DNA of 39,839 bases from Gammaproteobacteria bacterium. GTDB lineage: Bacteria > Pseudomonadota > Gammaproteobacteria > DRLM01. Numbering within the stretch: the stretch's first letter is position 1; the number at the start of each line of letters is the position of its first letter. The notes beneath the pieces were generated by a model. It did no database searches. It was not told the DNA's origin and was given only the letters and a program-made list of their open reading frames with translations. A program made the translations under genes and the position numbers. The stretch lies in contig DRLM01000135.1 of NCBI GenBank assembly GCA_011375345.1, positions 1-39,839 of the forward strand. Direction: 5' to 3'. Shown piece by piece: positions 9,240 through 17,824 of the stretch.

Positions 9240-9279
9240 TTACCCCCCTGTTACAGGGGGAGGGTCAGGGTGGGGGTGG
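9240..9279. repeat. Dispersed C/G-rich palindromic repeat, copy 1
   Basis: CCCCCTG and CAGGGGG (9244-9250 and 9254-9260) flank TTA and are followed by AGGGTCAGGGTGGGGG. A similar unit (CCCTCCCCCTT, AGGG, CAGGGAGGGGGC) lies at 36342-36378. It resembles REP/MITE-like sequences common between proteobacterial genes. The rest of the hldE-lpxL gap (9155-9411) holds only a possible -10 box TAGAAT at 9383-9388 for the acyltransferase gene. Confidence 0.5.
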
Positions 9280-9411
9280 AACGGATAGCACCAGCACCAG
9301 ATTTCAGCACTGCACTCAAACAACCCCGATACGGCGCGCTAGTTTATCACGCCGCGGGGCGGCCGAATTCACCCGGATCGAGTAGAATGTGAGGCTTTTA
9401 CGAAGGTTTCG

Positions 9412-10356
9412 ATGCCCGACACCGCCCCACCCCTGGAACCACGCTTCTTTGCGCCCCGCTACTGGCCCACCTGGGCGGGCATCGGCCTGATGAAACTCAT
9501 CGCCCGACTGCCCCCTGGTTTTCGCATCCGGCTGGGCCGTTTTATTGGAAACACCTTCGGCCGCATAAGCCGCCGCCGGCGCCACATCGCCGCGGTGAAT
9601 CTCGTCCTGTGCCTGCCCGGGCTGGACGATCAGGCCCGCGCAACCCTGCTCGGCGAACACATGGAATCGCTGGGGCTTTCCCTGGTGGAAACGGCAGTGG
9701 CATGGTGGGCCAAAGACAGCACACTCTGGCCCTGCATTCAAGTCGAAGGCATGGAACATTTAACCCGCTTGCTGGAGCAGGGCCGCGGCGTGATCGTGAT
9801 GCCCGCGCATTTCACGACCATGGAAGTCTGCGGCCGTCTGCTCAGCATGCATGCGCCGGTGCACTTCACTTACCGCTTACACAAAAACCCCCTGTTTGAA
9901 GCCTGTCAGCGGCGCGCCCGCATCGCCCACAGGAAAACGGGCATTTCCCACGCGGCGGGCTTGGTGCTGCACGATGACATGCGCACCATGGTGCGCCTGC
10001 TCAAAGGCGGCAACGCGCTGTGGTATTCGCCGGATCAAAACTACGCCGGCAAACAAAGCGCCTTCGTGCCCTTCTTCGGCGTGCCCGCCTCCACCATCAC
10101 CGCCACCTCGCGCCTGGCGAAAATCACCGGCGCCGCCCTCGTGCCCGTGGTAACCTACCGCGTGGCGGAGGGACGGGCGTATCGCCTGGTGGTCTCCCCA
10201 CCGTTGGACGGTTTTCCCAGTGACGACGCCGTGGCCGACACCGCGCGTTTGAATCAAATCTTCGAAGCGCAAATACAAAAGGCACCGGCCCAATACCTTT
10301 GGGTGCACCGGCGTTTTAAAACGCGCCCGGCGGGAGAGGCCGATGTCTACCGTTAA
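9412..10356 (+). CDS. Lysophospholipid acyltransferase, LpxL/HtrB type (lipid A late acyltransferase)
   Basis: A 314-residue membrane-associated acyltransferase. The catalytic H-x4-E motif is AHFTTMEV (His133, Glu138). YRLHKNPLFE and ALWYSPDQNYAGKQSAFVPFFGVPA are the second and third blocks of the LpxL family, and YLWVHRRFKTRP is the usual C-terminus. These enzymes add the secondary acyl chain to Kdo2-lipid IVA, so a place beside waaA and the heptose genes fits. Which acyl position and chain it uses cannot be read from sequence. The ribosome site GAAGG lies seven bases before the ATG. The gene overlaps the next one by 14 bases. Confidence 0.93.
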   Translation: MPDTAPPLEPRFFAPRYWPTWAGIGLMKLIARLPPGFRIRLGRFIGNTFGRISRRRRHIAAVNLVLCLPGLDDQARATLLGEHMESLGLSLVETAVAWWAKDSTLWPCIQVEGMEHLTRLLEQGRGVIVMPAHFTTMEVCGRLLSMHAPVHFTYRLHKNPLFEACQRRARIAHRKTGISHAAGLVLHDDMRTMVRLLKGGNALWYSPDQNYAGKQSAFVPFFGVPASTITATSRLAKITGAALVPVVTYRVAEGRAYRLVVSPPLDGFPSDDAVADTARLNQIFEAQIQKAPAQYLWVHRRFKTRPAGEADVYR

Positions 10357-11395
10357 CCAGGCAACACCCCTGCCGGCGCGGGACCACATCCGCCGCATCC
10401 TGATCATGAAGTGGAGCGCCCTGGGGGATGTGGTGATCAGCACCGCGGCCATGGAAGACGTACGCCGCGCCTTTCCCGACGCCACCTTGCACATCAACAC
10501 TTTTCCCGCCTGGACGCCCCTGTTTCGGGCCGACCCGCGCTTTAGCAAAGTGATCGACATCCCCGTGCGCAATGGCGCCAGTGCCATGCTGGCGTGGCTC
10601 AAGACCGTACGGGCGGGGCGCTATGACTTGGTGGTGGACTTACAATCCAACGACCGCGCCCGCATTCTGCAAAGCCTTTTGTTGCTGAGCGGCGCCCGCA
10701 TCCCCTGCCGTCTGGGCACGCACCGGCGCCTCCCCTACAACATCGCACCGCCACCGCAAGCGCCCACGGTACACGCCTTCGACCACTTGCGAGCCGCTTT
10801 GCAGGCGGGGGGCATTCCCACCGTCACACCACGGCCGGTATTGCATATCCCCGAACAACACCGCGTCCGCGCAGAGCAACTATTAAAGGAACAGGGCGTG
10901 GCCGGCTCACGCTACGCGGTATTTTTGCCCGGCTGCCAGGCCGCAGGTTATCTCAAACGCTGGGGTGCACCACGGTACAGCGCCTTGGGCTTGTATTTGA
11001 GAGAAGCGGGCTACGACCGCATAGTGCTCTTGGGCGCGCGGGACGAAATGGCGGAATGCCAGACCATCCAACAACACTGCGGCGATTGGGTGATCAACCT
11101 GTGCGGCCAGACCGAACTGCTGGATATTCCACCGCTATGCGAGAATGCCGGCTGCATCGTCGCCAACGACACCGGCACCGCCCACATCGCCTCCGCCACC
11201 ACCACCCCCATGGCCGTCATCTGCGGCCCCACCGACCCGCGCCGGGTCAAGCCCGTGGGTGAGCAGATCAAAGCCTTGCAGGCGAAGATACATTGCATCA
11301 ATTGTTACAACAAACATTGCAGCCATCACAGTTGTATGATGCTGGTGAGCCCGGAGGCGGTGTTTGAGACATTGCAGGGCTTGGGGGCGGTGTGA
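10343..11395 (+). CDS. Glycosyltransferase family 9, LPS heptosyltransferase-like
   Basis: A 350-residue GT-B enzyme. ILIMKWSALGDVVISTAAMEDVRRAFP is the GT9 N-terminal signature with the acceptor-loop Asp. DLVVDLQSNDRARIL, VFLPGCQAA and VANDTGTAHIASATTTPMAVICGPTDPRRVKP form the donor-binding half. It probably transfers L-glycero-D-manno-heptose onto Kdo or the first heptose. It reads more like a WaaC/WaaF-related paralogue than either classical enzyme, so no symbol is given. A Cys/His cluster near the C-terminus (CINCYNKHCSHHSC) is frequent in such paralogues. A strong GGAGAGG ribosome site sits inside the preceding gene. Confidence 0.9.
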   Translation: MSTVNQATPLPARDHIRRILIMKWSALGDVVISTAAMEDVRRAFPDATLHINTFPAWTPLFRADPRFSKVIDIPVRNGASAMLAWLKTVRAGRYDLVVDLQSNDRARILQSLLLLSGARIPCRLGTHRRLPYNIAPPPQAPTVHAFDHLRAALQAGGIPTVTPRPVLHIPEQHRVRAEQLLKEQGVAGSRYAVFLPGCQAAGYLKRWGAPRYSALGLYLREAGYDRIVLLGARDEMAECQTIQQHCGDWVINLCGQTELLDIPPLCENAGCIVANDTGTAHIASATTTPMAVICGPTDPRRVKPVGEQIKALQAKIHCINCYNKHCSHHSCMMLVSPEAVFETLQGLGAV

Positions 11396-11447
11396 TACCC
11401 ACCTCGCGCTGCGGGCTGCACGCCGCGCCTCATATCCATTTTGACCA

Positions 11448-12254
11448 TCAGGCGTCCTTCGACAGGAACGATGACGGCGCCCCCTTCGGCAGCAAGCTGT
11501 CCCCGTGCGCCTGCCGCTGCTGGTGTTCGTAGAGCTTGGCGTATTTGAGGAACACATAGAACGCACTGACCACGGACGCCATAAACCCCGGCCAGCCGTT
11601 TAAATAGTTCCGTTTGAACACGTACGTCCGCACAAAGTACACCGGCGGATACACCACCATTATCCACGGGCCTGGCCGCTTTTCTTTGGCCACTTTATCC
11701 GCCACCAAACCGGTGGAATAGGCGTTGATCTTGGCGACTTTTTCATCCACGCTCACTTCACCGTAGTGGTAGAACGCACCCTTTAAGCGTTCAGTGCGTC
11801 CCTCCACTTTGGGTGCGGCGTGGACGGGCATGTCGCAAATGCGGCCTTTGCTTTTATCGAACAGGCGCAGGTAATAATTCATGCGCGCGCGGGGGTTGGC
11901 CATGCGCCAGAACATTTGCTCCTGGCGGGCCAGCTCGTAGCCGTCGGCCTGGGGGCCGGCTTGCATCAGGGCTTGGATTTCTTGTTGCAGTTCGGGAGAG
12001 AGGGCCTCGTCGGCGTCCAGGAGCAACACCCAGCGATAAGTGGTTTTTTCCAGGGCCATTTGCTTTTGCGGACCATAACCCATGAACTCGTGCTGATGGA
12101 AACGGCAGTGGTACCGCGCCGCTATGGCGGGGGTGTCGTCGCTGCTGTAGGAATCGAGCACCACGCACTCATCGGCCCATTTCACGCTTTCCAGACACGC
12201 CGCCAGGGTGCGGGCGTTATTGTAGGTGGTGATGAAAGCTGATAATTTTTCCAT
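11448..12254 (-). CDS. Glycosyltransferase family 2, LPS core glucosyltransferase-like (WaaE/KdtX type)
   Basis: A 268-residue GT-A protein. The N-terminal SAFITTYNNARTLAACLESV starts the Rossmann-like fold, DECVVLDSYSSDDT follows, and the metal-binding motif is LLLDADEAL. The C-terminal part has YFVRTYVFKRNYLNGWPGF, a membrane-associating helix seen in the WaaE/KdtX group that adds glucose to heptose I. The ATG at 12254 matches the family start. The open frame continues far upstream to 13034, but that part overlaps the divergent GT4 gene and is a shadow. Only 30 bases separate its start from the GT4 gene, so its promoter must overlap coding sequence. Confidence 0.9.
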   Translation of the reverse strand: MEKLSAFITTYNNARTLAACLESVKWADECVVLDSYSSDDTPAIAARYHCRFHQHEFMGYGPQKQMALEKTTYRWVLLLDADEALSPELQQEIQALMQAGPQADGYELARQEQMFWRMANPRARMNYYLRLFDKSKGRICDMPVHAAPKVEGRTERLKGAFYHYGEVSVDEKVAKINAYSTGLVADKVAKEKRPGPWIMVVYPPVYFVRTYVFKRNYLNGWPGFMASVVSAFYVFLKYAKLYEHQQRQAHGDSLLPKGAPSSFLSKDA

Positions 12255-12284
12255 TGGCCGGTTCACTTCTCCGATTCGACGCTT

Positions 12285-13370
12285 ATGTCTGACACGCCGC
12301 GCGACCCCACCGTGTTGTGGTGGGGCCGTTTCGATCCCGATTATTCCCGTAACCGCATTGTACGCCAATGTTTCACAGAACTCGGCTGGGAAGTGGCGGA
12401 TTTTCGTCCCCGCGTTTCCGCGCTGGGCCGGTGGGAGGCGCGCTGGCAAAAAACGCGCGCCTCCGATTTGCTGTGGGTACCCTGTTTCCGGCAGCGCGAT
12501 ATGGCGGCGGCGCACCAGTGGGCGCACCGGCACGGTGTCCCACTGGTGTTTGATCCCTTGATCAGCGCCTACGACAAACAGGTGTTCGAACGACGCAAGT
12601 TCACGGCCGCATCGGGCGCGGCACAGCGGCTGCTCCGTTGGGAGCAGTTGTTGTTTGGCCAGGCGGATTTGGTGGTTGCGGACACCGCCTCCCACGCCGC
12701 GTTTTTCCGCGATACCCTGGGCGTGCCCGACTCCCGCCTGGCGGTAATTCCGGTGGGCGCCGAAGAGACCCTGTTCCAGCCCCAGCCGCTCTCCCTCCCT
12801 GCCCGGGGCACGCCCCTGGAGGTGTTGTTCTTCGGCAGCTTCATCGCCCTGCAAGGGGTAGAAACCATCGTGGCAGCCGCCCGGCGGTACGCCGGACCGC
12901 CAGTGCGCTGGATATTGGTGGGCAACGGGCCGCTGCGCGCTTCCTGCCAGAGAGCCGCTGCGGGACTGACCTGTGTGCACTTCGAAGATTGGCTGCCCTA
13001 CGCACGATTGCCCCCGCGCATCCACCGGGCTCATCTTTGTTTGGGCGTGTTCGGCACCTCAGACAAAGCCGCCCGGGTGATTCCCAACAAGGTCTATCAG
13101 GCCCTGGCCGGCGGTCGCCCGGTCATCACCCGGCGCGGCCCGGCTTACCCGGAATCCTTGAGTGCGGACGGGGGCAGCGGGCTGTTCCAGGTGCCACCGG
13201 GCGATCCCGCTGCCCTGGCCGCGGCCGTCGCCACGCTCGCCGCTCAGCCGGAACAGCTCGTAGAAGCCGGGGTGCAGGCCCGCCTCACCTACGAACGTTT
13301 TTTTTCCCACACCGCAGTGCGCGCTGCCGTGGCGGCCGCCCTGGCACGCCTCACTCCGGCACACGGATAG
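12285..13370 (+). CDS. Glycosyltransferase family 4 protein
   Basis: A 361-residue GT-B glycosyltransferase. The N-terminal half has VLWWGRFDPDYSRNRIVRQCF and PLVFDPLISAYDKQVFERR. The donor half has LEVLFFGSFIALQGVETIV, WILVGNGPL, and the loop RVIPNKVYQALAGGRPVITR, where GT4 enzymes carry the EX7E motif; here the first acidic residue is not in the usual place. The acceptor and sugar are unknown. The surrounding LPS genes suggest a role in outer core or O-antigen. Its 3' end overlaps the methyltransferase remnant on the other strand by 20 bases. Confidence 0.85.
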   Translation: MSDTPRDPTVLWWGRFDPDYSRNRIVRQCFTELGWEVADFRPRVSALGRWEARWQKTRASDLLWVPCFRQRDMAAAHQWAHRHGVPLVFDPLISAYDKQVFERRKFTAASGAAQRLLRWEQLLFGQADLVVADTASHAAFFRDTLGVPDSRLAVIPVGAEETLFQPQPLSLPARGTPLEVLFFGSFIALQGVETIVAAARRYAGPPVRWILVGNGPLRASCQRAAAGLTCVHFEDWLPYARLPPRIHRAHLCLGVFGTSDKAARVIPNKVYQALAGGRPVITRRGPAYPESLSADGGSGLFQVPPGDPAALAAAVATLAAQPEQLVEAGVQARLTYERFFSHTAVRAAVAAALARLTPAHG

Positions 13371-13867
13371 TGCCAATACCGAATCCGCATAGCCCAGAAT
13401 CGGCAACAAACTCTTCCGTTTCGGCCTCGGCCCTGAGCCGTTGCCGAAACGACCGGACCTGGTTGCCGGAAAGCGGTTGGTGCTCGACGATGTCGTGAAA
13501 GGCGATGATGCCGCCCGGGCGCACCAGATGGCGGTAATCCTGCTCCACGCCCGCTTCACTGTGGTTACCGTCGATGAACAGCAGCTCCCACTTGACGGGC
13601 AGCGTCTTGATGAGGTCGTAGCCACCGCCAAGGCTCATGGCCCATTCAGCGGTCTCGTCCAGCGTGCGCGGCACGGCTCAGCGTTTTCATGGCCGCCGAC
13701 AGAGCTGCTCCTGTGCTTGATACATTGTAAATTGCCGGGCCGTCCCGCACGAATTGCGACAGGGCCGGCTGAGGCAAGGGGAGGCAGCCGAAACGCGAGC
13801 CAAGGCCGTACCTGCCACGCCGTTCAGCACCGCCCTCAAAGCGGGCGGGAATACGCAGACTGATCAC
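13351..13867 (-). pseudogene. Remnant of a class I SAM-dependent methyltransferase (frameshift and internal deletion)
   Basis: Two pieces in different frames make up a broken gene. The upstream piece starts with GTG at 13867, overlapping the ligase stop by one base, and reads toward QFVRDGPAIYNVSSTGAALS then MKTLSR, ending at 13646. The downstream piece (13674-13351) begins VPRTLDETAEWAMSL, then jumps to GGGYDLIKTLPVKWELLFIDGN and RPGGIIAFHDIVEH. In intact members of this cephalosporin-hydroxylase/Methyltransf_24-like family a LEIG-type SAM site, a GGTL block and a DLP segment lie between those parts. They are absent here, so the SAM site is lost. One extra base (CTGAGC-C-GTGCCG) explains the frame change. 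Sequencing error could explain the frameshift but not the deletion. Confidence 0.75.
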
Positions 13868-15183
13868 TACACTTGTTTTGCCTCCCCGCATTCCCCGCCG
13901 AGACAAGCAACAGCCCCTTCTGTACCACTGGCAACGAAAAGCGCCGTGGCCCACCACAACAACACCGACAAGAGCTGAGAATACGCCGGCACGTGGGTAT
14001 TCAAAGGAAACAGCAGGGCCAGCAACATCAAGCCCCAGGGCAACAGGGCCGGACGTGCCGCCGGCGGCGCCCGCAACCCCAGGCGCAGCACCAGAAACAA
14101 CGCGATGATGAAACCCACCAGGCCGAAGCTGCCCGTCTCCGCTGCAATTTCCAAAATGAGCTGGTGGGCGTGCAGGGCGCCGGTGCCCGTTTTTGGATTG
14201 ACAAAGGGATCGTCGGGCTGGGCGTAGTTCACGTAGGCATAACGGAAACCGTGCATGCCAATGCCGTTCACGGGGTGGTCGGCATAGATGGCGATGGCCA
14301 CAGTCCAGATGGGCAGGCGATGGGAGATCGCCGTATCCACCGAGGCTTTATCACCCTGCAAAACGAGCAAGGATTTGTCCAGGCGCTGGTGGAAGGGCTC
14401 ATGCAAGGTATATGCGGCCGCAAGAATCAGGGCCACACCCAGGACAAAGCCCCCCAGCGCGCGCCAAGGCACGGCGCCCCGGGCGCGCGCATGCAACACC
14501 AGATAGGCGACGCCAATGACGAACAAGGTGATCCAGGCGGCGCGGCTGCCCGCCAGCAACACCACCGCCACCGTCACCAGCACCACCACGGCCTGCACGC
14601 TGCGCGGCCAGTGACGGCGGGCGTATTCAAACAACAGCGGCACCAAAATCACCAGCACATAGCCGAAGCGCTTGGACTCTTCGCCAAACAGGGCGTTGAG
14701 CCGGCCCGGCACGTACTCATAGCCCAGGATATCGCGCCCCACTACAAACTGGAGCACGGCATCCGCCAGCCACACCAGCACCAGGCAAGCGCTCAGCCAC
14801 AACAGGCGCCGGCGCAGCGCCGGCCGGGCTGCCACGTGCAGAATGAACAGGCCGGCCAAATAGAAACGCGGATAGGCCAGGGTTCCGATCAGGGATTTCT
14901 GCCCATGCACGGCATCGGGCAGCGCCAGCAGGGCCGGCACCCAAAACAAGAAAAAGACCACGGAGAACAGCCGCGCCGGGCCCTGCCATACCAGTGTCCG
15001 GCCATGCTTGAACAGCAACCGCAGCCCCAAACCCGCCATGATAACGACGGGCACTTCCACCGACCGCGCAAAGGGCAGCAGCGCGAGACAGGACCAGATC
15101 AGCAAGACCGGCCACCACTCCCGCCACAGGAAACGCCAGCGCGCCTGCTCTCCGCCCAATAGCACCGCCCGGCCCTCACTCAT
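13867..15183 (-). CDS. O-antigen ligase / polymerase family membrane protein
   Basis: A 438-residue integral membrane protein with about ten to twelve hydrophobic helices. The Wzy_C (O-antigen ligase) region shows VVLLAGSRAAWITLFVIGVAYLV, then a large periplasmic loop with IWTVAIAIYADHPVNGIGMHGF and the conserved ALHAHQLILEIAAETGSFGLVGF. It probably joins undecaprenyl-linked O-antigen to the lipid A core (WaaL), but Wzy-type polymerases share this fold. Its ATG at 15183 overlaps the preceding glycosyltransferase stop, so the two are translationally coupled. Confidence 0.88.
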   Translation of the reverse strand: MSEGRAVLLGGEQARWRFLWREWWPVLLIWSCLALLPFARSVEVPVVIMAGLGLRLLFKHGRTLVWQGPARLFSVVFFLFWVPALLALPDAVHGQKSLIGTLAYPRFYLAGLFILHVAARPALRRRLLWLSACLVLVWLADAVLQFVVGRDILGYEYVPGRLNALFGEESKRFGYVLVILVPLLFEYARRHWPRSVQAVVVLVTVAVVLLAGSRAAWITLFVIGVAYLVLHARARGAVPWRALGGFVLGVALILAAAYTLHEPFHQRLDKSLLVLQGDKASVDTAISHRLPIWTVAIAIYADHPVNGIGMHGFRYAYVNYAQPDDPFVNPKTGTGALHAHQLILEIAAETGSFGLVGFIIALFLVLRLGLRAPPAARPALLPWGLMLLALLFPLNTHVPAYSQLLSVLLWWATALFVASGTEGAVACLGGECGEAKQV

Positions 15184-16301
15184 ATGCCCACCCGGCCCCC
15201 CACGTCCGTGTATACCTGCAGGGTGCGGTCCAGCATCTCCGCCAAGGTGTAGCCCTGCGGCGGCGCCAGCACAGGGCGCTGCCCCAACCACCCGCGCACC
15301 CGCTCAAACAGGGCCTCCTCGTCACCCGGGGCAATGGCGCCCTCAGGCCAGAGCCGGCCCAGCACTTCCCCCACGCCACCGTGGGCATACGCTGCCACCG
15401 GCACCCCCAGATTCAAGGCTTCCAGCACCGTGCGGCCGAAGGATTCGGGCTGGCGGGACAGGGACAGCACCACATCGGACACGGCGTAAATCTCCCGCAC
15501 ATCGTCGCGGTGACCGGTGAACACGATACGCCCCTCGCCCTCCCGCTCCGCCAGACGCCGGATCTCCGCTGCATAAGCGCGGCGCCGGGGGTCCACGCCA
15601 CCCACCACCACACCACGGACGTCAAGGCCAGCGGCGTTCAGACGGGCAACGAGCCGGATGAAATCGTGATGCCCTTTGAGGCGGGTGAGGCGGCCGGGCA
15701 GGGTCAGCAGACGCCCCCCCCGGGTTTGCGGAAACTCCGCCCACCACCGCTCCCGCCACGGCGGCGGCGCCTGATAACCGAAAGGATACTGCGCCGGATC
15801 CACGCCCCGGGGGATAACCACAATGCGCTGGGGAGAGACCTGCGGGTAAGTCTTCAAAATGTAATCACGGACCGTGGCGGAGATGGCGATAAGGGCTTGC
15901 CCAAAGGTCATCACGGCGCTGTAGCGGCCCGGCCGGTAGAAACCGTGGAAGGTGGTCACCAAGGCGGGACGGGCCGCCGGCGGCAAGCCGCGCCAGGCCA
16001 GATAACCAATCCAGGCCGGCAGCCGGGAACGCAGGTGCAGGATGTCGGGGCGCTCTTCGGCGAGCAGGCGCCGCACCCGGTGAACCCAGCGCAACGTGGC
16101 CAGGCGCTTGGCGCCCACGGGCCAGGGCAGGTGCTCGCTGCCTTCGGCCACCAGTTGCGGCGCCAGCCTCCCGCCCGCCGCGATGACGATGGAGCGGTGG
16201 CCCCGCGCTACCAAGTGGCGCCCCACTTCCAGCGTCCCTTTCTCCACCCCGCCGGATTCCAGCGCGGGAAGCATTTGTACCACCGTCAACCGCCGGGGCA
16301 C
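15180..16301 (-). CDS. Glycosyltransferase family 4 protein
   Basis: A 373-residue GT-B enzyme. VVQMLPALESGGVEKGTLEV is the classic N-terminal glycine loop, ILHLRSRLPAW and TTFHGFY follow. The donor half has LLTLPGRLTRLKGHHDFI and the EX7E motif in QPESFGRTVLEALNLGVPV. It probably adds a sugar to the LPS core or lipid-linked oligosaccharide. The GTG at 16301 is chosen because upstream residues in the same frame overlap the zinc-finger gene and are not family-like. The gene lies 20 bases behind that gene and overlaps the ligase start. Confidence 0.88.
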   Translation of the reverse strand: MPRRLTVVQMLPALESGGVEKGTLEVGRHLVARGHRSIVIAAGGRLAPQLVAEGSEHLPWPVGAKRLATLRWVHRVRRLLAEERPDILHLRSRLPAWIGYLAWRGLPPAARPALVTTFHGFYRPGRYSAVMTFGQALIAISATVRDYILKTYPQVSPQRIVVIPRGVDPAQYPFGYQAPPPWRERWWAEFPQTRGGRLLTLPGRLTRLKGHHDFIRLVARLNAAGLDVRGVVVGGVDPRRRAYAAEIRRLAEREGEGRIVFTGHRDDVREIYAVSDVVLSLSRQPESFGRTVLEALNLGVPVAAYAHGGVGEVLGRLWPEGAIAPGDEEALFERVRGWLGQRPVLAPPQGYTLAEMLDRTLQVYTDVGGRVGI

Positions 16302-16321
16302 CCCAGAGGAAACACCGGCAC

Positions 16322-16540
16322 TCAGGATGCGTCGTCCTCGCTGAGCGTGTATTCCGCCCCGCAATAGGGGCACTGGACCTTGCCGCCGTTTTCCTCGATG
16401 GGCAGGAACACCCGCGGATGGGAATTCCACAAACTCATGCCGTCCAGCGGGCAATGCAAGGGCAGATCGGCCCGGGTGACGGTGTAGCGGTGTTGTGCGT
16501 TGGGTTCGATGGCTTGAGCGCCTCCTGCGGTTCCGGCCAC
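16322..16540 (-). CDS. Small CHCC zinc-finger domain protein
   Basis: A 72-residue protein with the zf-CHCC pattern: Cys in LPLHCPLDG, His in WNSHPRVFLPI, then CPYCGAEY. The family is related to the complex I accessory zinc subunit, but the bacterial protein's role is unknown. A gene of this type commonly follows ilvE in gammaproteobacteria, as here. The GTG start at 16540 has the strong site GGAGGAG about eight bases upstream. Confidence 0.85.
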   Translation of the reverse strand: MAGTAGGAQAIEPNAQHRYTVTRADLPLHCPLDGMSLWNSHPRVFLPIEENGGKVQCPYCGAEYTLSEDDAS

Positions 16541-16604
16541 GCCTCTCTCCTCCAGTATCAGAATATTCTTGAATCAAACAACAATGCGGCACTCACCCCG
16601 CGAC

Positions 16605-17528
16605 TCACACCAAGGTCAGCCACTCGGCATTTTCGCTGCGACGGCCGTGCACCTGATCAAAGTATAAGGTCTGCAATTGCTCGGTGACGGGCCCGCGCTC
16701 CCCCGTGCCGATGCGCCGCCCGTCCAGCTCGCGAATGGGGGTGACCTCCGCGGCGGTGCCGGTGAAGAAGGCCTCGTCGGCCACGTACACCTCGTCGCGG
16801 GTGATGCGTTTTTCCCGCACCGTGTAGCCCAGCTCCACCGCCAGCCTGATGAGGGTGTCGCGGGTGATGCCGTCCAGGGCGGAGGTGAGTTCGGGGGTGA
16901 AGAGCACACCGTCGCGGACGATGAACACGTTCTCGCCGCTGCCCTCGGCCACATAACCCTCGGCGTCCAGCAACAAAGCCTCGTCGCAGCCGCATTCCAA
17001 GGCTTCCTGCAAGGCCAGCATGGAGTTGATGTAGTGGCCGTTGGCCTTGGCCTTGCACATGCTGATGTTGACATGATGGCGGGTGTAGGAGGAGGTGCGC
17101 ACCTTGATGCCGCGACGCAGGTTTTCCTCCCCCATGTAGGCACCCCAGGACCAGGCGGCGATCATCACGTGCACGTTGAGGTTGTCGGCCCGAAGCCCCA
17201 TACCCTCGGACCCGTAAAAGCACATGGGGCGGATGTAACAGGCATCCAGGCCGTTGTCGCGCACCACCTGCCGGGTGGCCGCGTTGACGGTGGCTTTGTC
17301 AAAGGGCAGGGCCATGCGCATGATGTGGGCGGAACGGAACAGGCGGTCGGTGTGCTCCGCAAGACGGAAAATCGCCGTACCGCGCGGGGTGTGATAGGCA
17401 CGCACTCCTTCAAACACGCCCATGCCGTAGTGCAGGGTGTGGGTCAGCACATGGACCCTGGCCTCGCGCCAAGGCACCAGCTCACCGTCCAGCCAGATGA
17501 CCCCGTCGCGCTCCGCCATGTTCTTCAC
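16605..17528 (-). CDS. ilvE: Branched-chain amino acid aminotransferase
   Basis: A 307-residue PLP class IV aminotransferase that makes Leu, Ile and Val from their 2-oxo acids. HTLHYGMGVFEGVRAY is the N-terminal block. The PLP lysine is Lys161 in KAKANGHYINSM, and EGYVAEGSGENVFIV and FFTGTAAEVTPI form the cofactor phosphate site. Length agrees with E. coli IlvE. The GTG at 17528 is chosen because TGAGGAG lies six bases upstream. A GTG at 17546 in the same frame would place that ribosome site inside the gene. Confidence 0.95.
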   Translation of the reverse strand: MKNMAERDGVIWLDGELVPWREARVHVLTHTLHYGMGVFEGVRAYHTPRGTAIFRLAEHTDRLFRSAHIMRMALPFDKATVNAATRQVVRDNGLDACYIRPMCFYGSEGMGLRADNLNVHVMIAAWSWGAYMGEENLRRGIKVRTSSYTRHHVNISMCKAKANGHYINSMLALQEALECGCDEALLLDAEGYVAEGSGENVFIVRDGVLFTPELTSALDGITRDTLIRLAVELGYTVREKRITRDEVYVADEAFFTGTAAEVTPIRELDGRRIGTGERGPVTEQLQTLYFDQVHGRRSENAEWLTLV

Positions 17529-17574
17529 GTTGTTCTCCTCAGTCACAAAACAGCACTCACTGCCTGTCCCCCAT

Positions 17575-17602
17575 TTTGTAGCGGGGATGCAGGCCGGATC
17601 AA
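17575..17602 (-). promoter_or_regulatory. Possible sigma-70 promoter of ilvE
   Basis: On the minus strand, TTGATC (17597-17602), a 16-base spacer, then TACAAA (17575-17580). It would start transcription near 17568, about 40 bases before the ilvE start. The rest of the ilvE-glnE gap (17529-17824) shows no gene; a GC hairpin with T residues near 17743-17760 points the wrong way to end glnE. Confidence 0.35.
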
Positions 17603-17824
17603 TTCTTTAACAGCTTGTCAAAAACTCCGTGTTCAGCAAGCTGTGTGCGGTGTACGGTGACACCGTCATTTCCAATGACAATAACTCATTGAAAATACGA
17701 GAAAACCGAAAACCGCGTCAGCGGCTGCCGGCGTTGCAAATGGCCGGGAGGGCCTTTTTCAACATCCTGTTCTGAAGTGGCAGCCCCGCCGCGCGGCGAG
17801 CCCGGCCCACCCCGGGCAGGATGT

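Noticed and set aside
12255-13034. N-terminal extension of the GT2 frame
   Set aside because: It overlaps the whole front of the divergent GT4 gene and the translation lacks family similarity. GT2 similarity begins at the ATG at 12254.
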